Shown here in pieces: positions 37,164 through 44,352 of a DNA stretch of 64,000 nt. Position numbers and translations under genes: made by a program. How positions within the stretch are numbered: position 1 is the stretch's first letter; every line of letters starts with the position of its first letter. Under the pieces are notes generated by a model. It saw nothing but the letters and a program-made list of their open reading frames with translations, was not told where the DNA came from and did no database searches. This stretch comes from Betaproteobacteria bacterium RIFCSPLOWO2_02_FULL_67_26. GTDB lineage: Bacteria > Pseudomonadota > Gammaproteobacteria > Burkholderiales > SG8-41. The stretch lies in assembly GCA_001771935.1 (NCBI GenBank), contig MERD01000121.1:1-64000 (forward strand), written 5' to 3'.

Positions 37164-37790
37164 ATGGCTCGATTGCCCTTCATTCAAGATGACGCTCCTT
37201 CGGAAGTCGTGCGCGCCGCGTTCGACGCGGCGAACCGGTTCAACGGGCGGGTCGCCAATTCGATGCGGGTATTCGCCCACTCTGAAGGCATCCTGAGGTT
37301 CCTGCTGCCGCTCCAGGCCGTGCTGCAGAAGGACGGCCTCGGCTGCAAGCTCGACGCGAAGACCCGCGCGCTGGCGATGATCAAGGTCTCCGCCCTCAAC
37401 GAGTGCCGGTACTGAATCAAGCACAATCGCCTGGTCGGGCGATCGGCAGGCTGGACCGAGGAGCAGCTCGATACCCTCAGCGGCGACGGCTACATGGAAA
37501 GCCCGCTCTTCGGCAGCCGCGAGAAGGCGGTCATCCGCTGGGCCGAGCTCGTCAACTGGAACAAGGCGCGCTACGACGACGACGCCTTCGCGCAGCTTGC
37601 GAAGCACTTCGACCCCACCGAAATTGTCGAGCTGACGACCGTCGCCGCGTTCCGCGGCCTGATGAACCGCTTCATGGACTCGCTGCACATCGAGCTCGAA
37701 GGCCCCGAACTCCAGGCCCGGGGCGGCCGCGCCGCCGCGAGCCGGGAAGACCTGCATGCTTACGTCGAGAAGCTGGCGAAGCTGGTGTAG
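37164..37790 (+). CDS. AhpD/carboxymuconolactone-decarboxylase-like protein, probable selenoprotein (UGA = Sec84)
   Basis: Read through one in-frame TGA (37413-37415) this gives 208 residues; stopping there would leave 83. Around the TGA the protein reads NECRY-U-IKHNRL, so UGA sits where the family has the second Cys of the redox CxxC (Cys81, Sec84, His87). Similarity to the family continues after it, with LFGSREKAVIRWAELVNWN and AAFRGLMNRFMDSL. AhpD-like proteins are peroxidase-type thiol enzymes, and Sec at this site is known in the family. A GGUC-loop hairpin follows the UGA. selA, selB and selC are not in the window, so decoding is inferred. A TGC-to-TGA error is the main alternative. 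Confidence 0.83.
37413..37443 (+). promoter_or_regulatory. candidate bacterial SECIS element after the UGA codon
   Basis: UGA at 37413-37415, then 10 bases, then a perfect 6-bp stem ATCGCC (37426-37431) / GGCGAT (37438-37443) enclosing TGGTCG. If the U and G ends of the loop pair, a GGUC tetraloop remains, the same apical loop as in the E. coli fdhF SECIS that SelB reads. The 16-nt distance from UGA to the loop is within the range known for bacterial SECIS. Confidence 0.75.
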
Positions 37791-37837
37791 CGCACCGGCA
37801 TAGTTACGCCGAGTGGCCCGATCCTTGGGAGGGGAAC

Positions 37838-38836
37838 ATGAGCGCAATCGTTGCACGCAGCCTTAAGCCCGTCGACGCGCTGGAAGTGAGCGTCCTGATC
37901 GACAACGTCGTCGACCCGCTGTCCACCTTGCCGAAGGGCGTCACCAGCGAGCAGGCGGTGCTCCAGGCCAGGGGAATCATGGTCTCGTCGGGTCACGTGC
38001 GCTGCTGCGCGAATCACGGCCTGTCGCTCGTCATTACCGCGCGCATCGGCAGCGACATCCGGGTCCTGCTATTCGACGCCGGGCCGGAGGCCTATACGCT
38101 TGCACGCAACGGTGACCGGCTGCGGACGCCTTTTGGCGAGGTCGGTGCAATTTTCCTCTCGCATGGGCACTGGGATCACGGCGGCGGCTTGCCGGAGGCG
38201 CTGCGTCTTGTCACTTCCGCGAACGGCGGCAAGCCCGTGCCCTTTCACGTCAACGAGGGCATGTTCGTCACCCGCGGGATGCGACGGCCGAACGGCGTCG
38301 TCGTGCCGGCCGAAGTCGTGATGAACCCCGTTGATCTCGAGAGGCGGGGCGCCGCGATCGTCAATTCCCCGGACGCGCGGGCCATCATGGACCAGCTGTT
38401 CTACGTAAGCGGCCAGATTCCGAGGGTCACGCCCTACGAGCGTGGATTGCCGCCGCACGTGAAGCTCGCGCAGGACGGCGTCACCTGGGAGCCCGACCCG
38501 TTGATCCTGGACGAGCGCTATGTCGCGGTGCACGTCAAGGGCAAGGGCGCCGTCGTATTCACGGCATGCTCGCACGCGGGCGTGATCAACGTGCTCACGG
38601 ACGCGCGCAACGTCCTCGGCGACGTGCCGCTCTACGCCGTGATGGGCGGCTTCCATCTCTCGGGGGCCGAAGTCGAGGCGATCATCCCCCAGACGATTCG
38701 GGACTTCGGCGATTTCAAACTGAAGCGGATCGTCCCCTGCCACTGCACCGGCTGGCGCGCGGTGCACGCGCTGGCGCAGGTCTACAACGAGGACGTCCTG
38801 GTGCCGGCGGCGGTTGGAAGGCAGTTCGTTTTTTGA
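37838..38836 (+). CDS. metallo-beta-lactamase-fold hydrolase (COG1237-like)
   Basis: 332 residues from ATG 37838, preceded by GGGAGGGG; the frame is open further upstream but overlaps the AhpD-like gene in another frame. The metal motif SHGHWDHGG gives His109, His111, Asp113 and His114. Later ligands lie in TACSHAGVINVL and VPCHCTGWRAV. The layout resembles the 7,8-dihydropterin-6-methyl-aminobenzene-phosphate-synthase-like group of this fold, whose bacterial roles are unclear. A Cys-rich HVRCCANHG segment lies near 53-61. It follows the AhpD-like gene by 47 bp, perhaps in one transcript. Confidence 0.85.
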   Translation: MSAIVARSLKPVDALEVSVLIDNVVDPLSTLPKGVTSEQAVLQARGIMVSSGHVRCCANHGLSLVITARIGSDIRVLLFDAGPEAYTLARNGDRLRTPFGEVGAIFLSHGHWDHGGGLPEALRLVTSANGGKPVPFHVNEGMFVTRGMRRPNGVVVPAEVVMNPVDLERRGAAIVNSPDARAIMDQLFYVSGQIPRVTPYERGLPPHVKLAQDGVTWEPDPLILDERYVAVHVKGKGAVVFTACSHAGVINVLTDARNVLGDVPLYAVMGGFHLSGAEVEAIIPQTIRDFGDFKLKRIVPCHCTGWRAVHALAQVYNEDVLVPAAVGRQFVF

Positions 38837-38930
38837 AGCGACTCAAGTGCTCGTCTGGAAAAGGGATGCCCCTAGGGCGCTTTCTCCGTTGTTAGCTTTG
38901 AGTTGGCGCTTGTTGTTCAGAGAAGAGTCA

Positions 38931-38963
38931 GGTCTTGATTCTTGAATTTTCAAGATTCAAGAC
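38931..38963. repeat. heptad-type inverted repeat that ends a toxin gene
   Basis: Arms 38931-38946 and about 38948-38963 are inverted copies with two mismatches, built from 7-mers such as CTTGATT/CTTGAAT and TTCAAGA/TTCAAGA. The right arm supplies the stop codon of the ParE-like frame on the minus strand. Confidence 0.65.
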
Positions 38964-39126
38964 TTGACCCCCGGATCAGGCGCGGGTTCTGGAGTATGCG
39001 TTCGTAGAGCGTGTCCAACTCCAGCACGAACTCCGCTCCGAGTCCGCCACGCTTGTCTTCGTACCTGAGCGCCGCCTCCCGAACATCCGCCTCTGCTATG
39101 GGGCGGACGAGTAATTCGACCGTCAC
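38950..39126 (-). pseudogene. ParE/RelE-type toxin, truncated at about 58 residues
   Basis: Starts at GTG 39124-39126 overlapping the antitoxin stop by 4 bp (GTGA), the normal antitoxin-toxin coupling. The first about 51 codons read like a RelE/ParE toxin: VELLVRPIAEADVREAAL, then GGLGAEFVLELDTLYERI and the NPRLI that precedes the core beta-sheet. From there the sequence enters the inverted repeat and stops at 38950. A complete toxin would be around 95-100 residues and carry its catalytic part in the missing half, so this one is presumably inactive. Too short for the usual length cut-offs, but the frame is clear. Confidence 0.75.
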
Positions 39127-39380
39127 GAGCGGGAAGTGCGCCTGCGGCCGGCGAGTTCACTGAGCAACTGGTCCCGGACCTCTTGCCATGGCCGCCCGGC
39201 TTTCGGGTCGCTGCGATACTCCGCCAGCCGTTCGCTCAGCACTTGCCGGTGCCAATCGGGCACGCCGACCTTCTCCGGCACCGCAGCGATGCGGTCCCAA
39301 AGCGCCTCGACGTAATTGACCTTCTCCTCGAACGGTAATTCGTCGAAGCCAGGTGGCGGAAGCGGTAATGTGTCAGCCAT
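39123..39380 (-). CDS. addiction-module antitoxin (TIGR02574-like)
   Basis: 85 residues. Small helical protein with FEEKVNYVEALWDRIA near 18-33 and the C-terminal half VLSERLAEYRSDPKAGRPWQEVRDQL, the pattern of the antitoxin family paired with RelE/ParE toxins. It lies directly upstream of the truncated toxin with a 4-bp overlap. With the toxin broken, it is probably a leftover or acts in cross-neutralisation. The 147 bp upstream contains a TGGTGTCAGAATAAAT-like motif seen in repeat elements but no gene. Confidence 0.82.
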   Translation of the reverse strand: MADTLPLPPPGFDELPFEEKVNYVEALWDRIAAVPEKVGVPDWHRQVLSERLAEYRSDPKAGRPWQEVRDQLLSELAGRRRTSRS

Positions 39381-39527
39381 GTACGGAAGCGTACTGCAAA
39401 TGAGGGCAGTGCGCCATCCTCGAATCTGTTCGAGACCGAAGCGCAGGGTCAGTGGGTAAAAATGGTGTCAGAATAAATGCGGTCAGCAACTTTTCAGTCA
39501 ATGCCACTTCCGGCCAGCGCTCGCCCG

Positions 39528-40154
39528 CTACCTGGCCTTCCGCTCGAAGTACTGGAGGTCGACGAACAAGGCCGCGGCAAGGACGAGCAATCGCTCCTCG
39601 GCGCTCAACCCCGGGTCCTGATACTCCACGCGGAAGCGGTCCTTGTCGGTGAAACCCTCGGCGAGCAGCCCGGCCCACTTCTTGGCCACGACCGCCACGG
39701 GCTTGCTGCCCTTCATGAATGGGAAGGTCCAGATCTTCCACAACGGCGAGGAGACGGTCATGCGTGCCGTCCCGGTCGCGTCCTCGACATCGAAGCGCTT
39801 CGACAGCACCGCGAAACGCTGCTGGAGCGCTCCAATGGAACGCCCCTCGGCCGTGGAGACCTCGAGGCGCTGGAAGTACCAGCGGAACGGGTGGTGCGCG
39901 ACGAGGATCGGCTTCCGGCCCAGGTCGAAGAAGTGCAAATCGAAGGTGCGCCAATGACCGAGGAACTGGCGCATCAGGAAACCAGACCATCCCTTCTGCT
40001 GCTCCGCCGCGTAGGCCACCGCGACACCGTCCTCGCTGCTCACCACGTACCGGTTGCGCGTCTCGAAGCCGAAGACTTCCGCGAGCTCATGCTTCTGCTC
40101 GACGAGCAACGCTTGCCGCTTGACGATTTCTTCAGGAAATGAGGTCGGAGTCAT
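39528..40154 (-). CDS. phospholipid scramblase/LURP-like domain protein
   Basis: 208 residues. The pattern LLVEQKHELAEVFGFETRNRYVV near 16-38, HHPFRWYFQRLEV near 86-98 and FPFMKGSKPVAVVAKKWAGL resembles the bacterial scramblase/tubby-like (LURP) family: a beta-barrel around a central helix. The bacterial role is unknown. The start ATG (40152-40154) and the first residues are encoded inside an inverted repeat, so the native start may have been replaced. It stands alone between the broken toxin-antitoxin pair and thrC. Confidence 0.7.
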   Translation of the reverse strand: MTPTSFPEEIVKRQALLVEQKHELAEVFGFETRNRYVVSSEDGVAVAYAAEQQKGWSGFLMRQFLGHWRTFDLHFFDLGRKPILVAHHPFRWYFQRLEVSTAEGRSIGALQQRFAVLSKRFDVEDATGTARMTVSSPLWKIWTFPFMKGSKPVAVVAKKWAGLLAEGFTDKDRFRVEYQDPGLSAEERLLVLAAALFVDLQYFERKAR

Positions 40155-40195
40155 TTTTGATTACCGAAACTCGGATTACGGAAATGACTCCGACC
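40143..40195. repeat. inverted repeat with GGTCGGAGTCATTT arms
   Basis: GGTCGGAGTCATTT (40143-40156) is perfectly inverted as AAATGACTCCGACC (40182-40195). The 25-nt centre contains a smaller CCGA/TCGG pair. The layout resembles REP-type palindromes linked to Y1 transposases in Proteobacteria, but no transposase is here. The left arm holds the scramblase-like start codon; the right arm lies just downstream of thrC. Confidence 0.65.
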
Positions 40196-40228
40196 CCATT
40201 TTTCCGCTGCTCTCGGCGTCGCGGCGGC

Positions 40229-41353
40229 TCAGGTCTTCGGCAGGTGTCGGCGTATCACCCGCTCGATCGCCGGCAGCTCGGCGTCCACCGTCACCGGCTG
40301 CGCGCTCTGCGCGATCGCCACGTCGGGGTCCTTCAGCCCGTGGCCGGTCAGCGTGCAGACGATGATGCTGCCCTCGCCGATCTTCCCGAGCTCGAGGTCC
40401 TTCAGCACCCCGGCGAGCGCGATCGCCGAGGCCGGCTCGCAGAAGATGCCCTCGGTCTGCGCGAGCAGCTTCTGCACGTGCAGGATCTCCTCGTCCGTGC
40501 ACTCCGCGAACCAGCCGCCCGACTCGTGGCTCGCCGCCACCGCCTGCTGCCAGGACACGGGGTTGCCGATGCGGATCGCGGTCGCCACCGTCTCGGGATT
40601 TTCCACCGGGCGCCCGCGCACGATCGGCGCCGCGCCCGAGGCCTGGTAGCCCAGCATGATCGGCCGGCGCTTCGCGATTTTCTTCCTCTTGTACTGGCGC
40701 ATTCCGGCGTCGGCCTTGAGCGCTTCCGTCTTCTCGCCGACCGATTCCGAGTAGCCGATCCAGTGCGCGGTGATGTTGCCGGCGTTGCCCACCGGCAGCG
40801 CGTGGTAGTCCGGCACGTCGCCGAGCGCCTCGATCACCTCGAACGCGACGGTCTTCTGGCCCTGGATGCGGTACGGGTTGATCGAGTTGACGATATTGAC
40901 CGGGGTCGTCCGCGCGACTTCCTGCACCAGCCGCATGCCGTCGTCGAAGTTGCCGCGGATCTGGATCACGACCGAGCCGTGCATCATCGCCTGCGACAGC
41001 TTGCCGAGCGCGATCTTGCCCTCCGGGATCAGCACGAAGCAGGCGATGCCGGCGCGCGCGGCGTAGGCGGCGGCCGCGGCCGAGGTGTTCCCGGTGGACG
41101 CGCAGATGATCGCGCGCGCGCCCTCCTCCACCGCCCGCGTGACCGCCATCGTCATGCCGCGGTCCTTGAACGAGCCGGTCGGGTTGAGCCCCTCGAACTT
41201 GGCGTAGAGGCGGACCTTCTTTCGCACCAGCACCGGCAGGTTTACGAGCTCGATCAGCGGGGTCGCGCCCTCGTTGAGCGAAACGGCGCGCGTGCCCGGT
41301 GCGACCGGCAGGCGGTCGCGGTACTTGTCGATCAGGCCTGAATAGTGAGCCAT
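40229..41353 (-). CDS. thrC: threonine synthase
   Basis: 374 residues, the short class of threonine synthase. PLP-dependent conversion of O-phosphohomoserine to threonine. The PLP lysine is Lys63 in GSFKDRG; the phosphate-binding [18 protein letters not shown] loop follows near 87-104, and [13 protein letters not shown] near 181-193 completes the pocket. It is third in the minus-strand order alaC, hom, thrC, 31 bp after hom. The metabolic chain is aspartate semialdehyde to homoserine (Hom) to threonine; homoserine kinase is not here. Confidence 0.96.
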   Translation of the reverse strand: MAHYSGLIDKYRDRLPVAPGTRAVSLNEGATPLIELVNLPVLVRKKVRLYAKFEGLNPTGSFKDRGMTMAVTRAVEEGARAIICASTGNTSAAAAAYAARAGIACFVLIPEGKIALGKLSQAMMHGSVVIQIRGNFDDGMRLVQEVARTTPVNIVNSINPYRIQGQKTVAFEVIEALGDVPDYHALPVGNAGNITAHWIGYSESVGEKTEALKADAGMRQYKRKKIAKRRPIMLGYQASGAAPIVRGRPVENPETVATAIRIGNPVSWQQAVAASHESGGWFAECTDEEILHVQKLLAQTEGIFCEPASAIALAGVLKDLELGKIGEGSIIVCTLTGHGLKDPDVAIAQSAQPVTVDAELPAIERVIRRHLPKT

Positions 41354-41384
41354 GGAAAACAGCGGCGGCTGACGGCAGCCCGTC

Positions 41385-42695
41385 CTAGTTCAGCTCTTCG
41401 AGGCGGATGCGGGTGACCTTGCCGACGACCACCGGCAGCTTCTCGATCCGGGCGATCGCGGCGTCCACGTTCTTCTCGACGGTGAGATGGGTGAGCATGA
41501 TGATGTCCACCTGCTCCTCGCCCGGGTGCGGCTCTTTCTGCACCATGGCCTCGATCGAGATCGAGAGGTCCGCCAGGATGCGCGAGATGTCGGCCAGCAC
41601 GCCGGGCTTGTCCTGCACGCACATCCGCAGGTAGTAACGGGTCTCGACCTCGCCCATCGGCAGGATCGGGGTGTTCGAAAGCCGGTCGGGCTGGAACGCG
41701 AGATGGGGCACCCGGTGCTCGGGGTCCGCGGTCAGCATGCGCGCGACATCCACCAGGTCGGCCACGATCGCGGAGGCCGTCGGCTCCGCCCCCGCGCCCG
41801 CGCCGTAGAACATGGCCTGGCCCACGGCGTCGCCCTTCACCAATATCGCATTCATCACGCCCTCGACGTTGGCGATCAGCCGCCGCTCGGGAATCAGCGT
41901 CGGGTGCACCCGCAGCTCGATGCCCTTCTCCTTGCGCTTGGCGATGCCGAGCAGCTTGACGCGGTAGCCGAGCTCCCCCGCGTAGCGGATGTCCTGCTGC
42001 GCGAGCCGGGAGATGCCCTCGACGTGCACGCTCTTAAACTGCATCGGGATACCGAAACCGATCGCCGCCATGATGGTGAGCTTGTGCGCGGCGTCCACGC
42101 CCTCGATGTCGAAGGTGGGATCGGCCTCGGCGTAGCCGCGCGCCTGCGCTTCCTTCAGCACGTCGGCGAAGCTCGCCCCCTTCTCCCGCATCTCGGACAG
42201 GATGAAGTTGCAGGTGCCGTTGATGATGCCGGCGATCCACTCGATGCGGTTGGCGGTGAGCCCCTCGCGCAACGACTTGATGATGGGAATGCCGCCGCCC
42301 ACCGCCGCCTCGAACGCCACCATCACGTCCTTTTTCTGCGCGGCCGCGAAGATCTCGTTGCCGTGCTGGGCGAGCAGCGCCTTGTTGGCGGTGACGACGT
42401 GCTTGCCGTTGGCGATCGCCTTCAGGATCAGCTCCTTCGCCACGCCGGTGCCGCCGATCAGCTCGACCACGATGTCGATGTCGGGATGGCCGACCACCTC
42501 GTTGGCGTCCGCCGTCACGGTCGCGCTCTTGCCGACCAGCCTGCGCGCCTTGTCGAGATCCTTGTCGGCGACCATCTTCATGGCGATCTCGCAGCCGGCG
42601 CGGCGCGCGATCTCCTCGCGGTTGCGCGCGAGCACGCGGAACGTGCCGCCGCCCACGGTCCCGATGCCCAGCAATCCAACGTTGATCGGCTTCAT
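41385..42695 (-). CDS. hom: homoserine dehydrogenase with C-terminal ACT domain
   Basis: 436 residues from ATG 42693-42695, overlapping the aminotransferase stop by 4 bp (ATGA); the frame is open far upstream but antisense-like there. NAD(P)-binding [11 protein letters not shown] near 8-18, substrate and catalytic region [12 protein letters not shown] and [17 protein letters not shown] near 120-150, then [10 protein letters not shown]. The ACT domain ([21 protein letters not shown]) at the end provides feedback regulation by threonine. It reduces aspartate semialdehyde to homoserine. Confidence 0.97.
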   Translation of the reverse strand: MKPINVGLLGIGTVGGGTFRVLARNREEIARRAGCEIAMKMVADKDLDKARRLVGKSATVTADANEVVGHPDIDIVVELIGGTGVAKELILKAIANGKHVVTANKALLAQHGNEIFAAAQKKDVMVAFEAAVGGGIPIIKSLREGLTANRIEWIAGIINGTCNFILSEMREKGASFADVLKEAQARGYAEADPTFDIEGVDAAHKLTIMAAIGFGIPMQFKSVHVEGISRLAQQDIRYAGELGYRVKLLGIAKRKEKGIELRVHPTLIPERRLIANVEGVMNAILVKGDAVGQAMFYGAGAGAEPTASAIVADLVDVARMLTADPEHRVPHLAFQPDRLSNTPILPMGEVETRYYLRMCVQDKPGVLADISRILADLSISIEAMVQKEPHPGEEQVDIIMLTHLTVEKNVDAAIARIEKLPVVVGKVTRIRLEELN

Positions 42696-43879
42696 TTCAG
42701 TATTCCGTCTTTCCTGAACATCTCCTTGATCCCGCGCAGCGCCTGCCGGGTCCGCGCTTCGTTCTCGATGAGCGCGAAGCGCACGTAGCCGTCGCCGTAG
42801 TGGCCGAAGCCGATGCCGGGCGCGACCGCGATCTTCGCGTCCAGCAGCAGCTTCTTCGAGAACTCCAGCGAGCCGAGCTTCGCGTAACGCTCGGGAATCG
42901 GCGCCCAGATGTAGAGGGTCGCCTTCGGCACCTCCACGTTCCAGCCGAGCGCTTTCATGCCCTGGCACAGGACGTCGCGGCGCCCCTGGTACACCTTGCG
43001 CACCGTCTCGACGCAATCCTGCGGCCCCTCCAGCGCGATGATGGACGCCACCTGGATCGGCGTGAACGTGCCGTAGTCGTGGTAGCTCTTCATCCGCGCG
43101 AGCGCCGTCACCAGCTCGCGGTTGCCGACCATGTAGCCCACGCGCCACCCCGCCATGTTGTAGCTCTTCGACATGGTGAAGAATTCGACCGCGATCTCGC
43201 GCGCGCCCGGCACCTGCATGATCGAGGGCGCCCGGTAGCCGTCGAACACGATGTCGGCGTAGGCGAGATCGTGCACCACGTAGATGTGGTGCTCGCGCGC
43301 GATCGCCACCAGGCGCTCGAAGAACGACAGGTCCACGCACTGGGTCGTCGGGTTGCTGGGAAAGTTGACGATCAGCATCTTGGGCTTGGGATAGGTGTCG
43401 CGGATCGAGCGCTCGAACATCTCGAAAAAATCCGCGCCCGGCGCCATCGGCACGTGGCGGATGTCCGCGCCCGCGATCACCGGCCCGTAGATGTGGATCG
43501 GGTAGCTGGGATTGGGCACCAGCACGATGTCGCCCGTGTCGAGCGTCGCCAGCGCCAGGTGCGCGATGCCCTCCTTCGACCCGATCGTCACGATCGCCTC
43601 GGAATCGGGGTCGAGCTCGACGTTGTAACGCGCCCGGTACCAATTGCAGATCGCGCGCCGCAGCCGCACGATGCCCTTCGACACCGAGTAGCCGTGGGTG
43701 TCGGGGCGCTGGACGGTCTCGATCAGCTTGTCCACGATATGCCGCGGCGTGGGCTGGTCGGGATTGCCCATGCTGAAGTCGATCACGTCCTCCCCGCGCC
43801 GGCGCGCGGCGAGCTTCAACTCGCCGGTTACGTTGAACACGTACGGCGGGAGACGTTTTATGCGTGCGAATTCTTCCAT
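42692..43879 (-). CDS. alaC: alanine transaminase, AlaC-like class I aminotransferase
   Basis: 395 residues from ATG 43877-43879 ([15 protein letters not shown]); a longer frame to 43939 exists but lacks family features. PLP lysine is Lys238 in [14 protein letters not shown], with the phosphate-binding GSKEGIAHL near 100-108 and NFPSNPTTQ near 172-180. Order alaC-hom-thrC is common in Betaproteobacteria, and this enzyme makes alanine from pyruvate with glutamate. Translationally coupled to hom. Confidence 0.93.
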   Translation of the reverse strand: MEEFARIKRLPPYVFNVTGELKLAARRRGEDVIDFSMGNPDQPTPRHIVDKLIETVQRPDTHGYSVSKGIVRLRRAICNWYRARYNVELDPDSEAIVTIGSKEGIAHLALATLDTGDIVLVPNPSYPIHIYGPVIAGADIRHVPMAPGADFFEMFERSIRDTYPKPKMLIVNFPSNPTTQCVDLSFFERLVAIAREHHIYVVHDLAYADIVFDGYRAPSIMQVPGAREIAVEFFTMSKSYNMAGWRVGYMVGNRELVTALARMKSYHDYGTFTPIQVASIIALEGPQDCVETVRKVYQGRRDVLCQGMKALGWNVEVPKATLYIWAPIPERYAKLGSLEFSKKLLLDAKIAVAPGIGFGHYGDGYVRFALIENEARTRQALRGIKEMFRKDGILK

Positions 43880-43907
43880 GGCGAGAGCGGCGGCAGTGCA
43901 AAAGCGT

Positions 43908-43913
43908 ATAATT
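43908..43913 (+). promoter_or_regulatory. candidate -10 box TATAAT in the alaC/Mth938 divergent gap
   Basis: Perfect TATAAT 38 bp upstream of the Mth938-like ATG at 43951. No clear -35. The gap is 71 bp and must also hold the promoter for the alaC operon on the opposite strand. Confidence 0.4.
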
Positions 43914-43950
43914 CTAACGGAGCGAGTAAACTTAAGCAAATCAGAAGGTT

Positions 43951-44352
43951 ATGAAGCTGCACCTGACCGCTGGAGAAGGCCTGCAGTTGTTCTCCGGCTA
44001 CGGCGCGGGATACGTGACCGTGAACCGCGTGCGCTACGAGACGTGCGTGGTGGTGAGCCCGCAGGCCGTCTCGGAATGGGGCGTGTGCGGTTTCGATGCG
44101 CTCACCGCGGCCGATTTCGCGTTCATCACCGAGCTGAAGCCCGAGATCGTGATCCTCGGCACGGGCGCGACACAGCGCTTCCCCAAGGGCGATCTCGCGC
44201 GCGCGCTCGCGGCGTCCGGCGCGGGCGTGGAAATCATGGACAGCAAGGCCGCCTGCCGCACCTACAACATCCTCGCGGCCGAAAGCCGCAAGGTCGTCGC
44301 GGCGATCCTGATAGAGGTCACCCCCGCCGCGGCAGGCGGCGCTTCTGCGTGA
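43951..44352 (+). CDS. Mth938/NDUFAF3-like domain protein
   Basis: 133 residues, single compact domain. Conserved parts are GYGAGYVTVNRVRYETCVVVSP near 16-37, ILGTGATQRFPKGDL near 68-82 and EIMDSKAACRTYNIL near 93-107. The family is widespread; its mitochondrial member NDUFAF3 helps assemble complex I, while the bacterial role is unclear. The start follows AGAAGGTT. Its 3' end overlaps the end of the giant GGDEF/EAL gene by 35 bp on the opposite strand. Confidence 0.88.
   Translation: MKLHLTAGEGLQLFSGYGAGYVTVNRVRYETCVVVSPQAVSEWGVCGFDALTAADFAFITELKPEIVILGTGATQRFPKGDLARALAASGAGVEIMDSKAACRTYNILAAESRKVVAAILIEVTPAAAGGASA

Noticed and set aside
37403-37837. An open frame running from the AhpD-like region directly into the metallo-beta-lactamase gene, suggesting a fusion
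   Set aside because: The upstream part is a different frame from the AhpD-like protein and lacks homology; the MBL gene has its own strong Shine-Dalgarno sequence at 37838.
38950-39126. Second in-frame-UGA (selenoprotein-like) candidate at the toxin stop
   Set aside because: The sequence beyond the TGA is repeat DNA without homology to the toxin, so this is truncation and not recoding.
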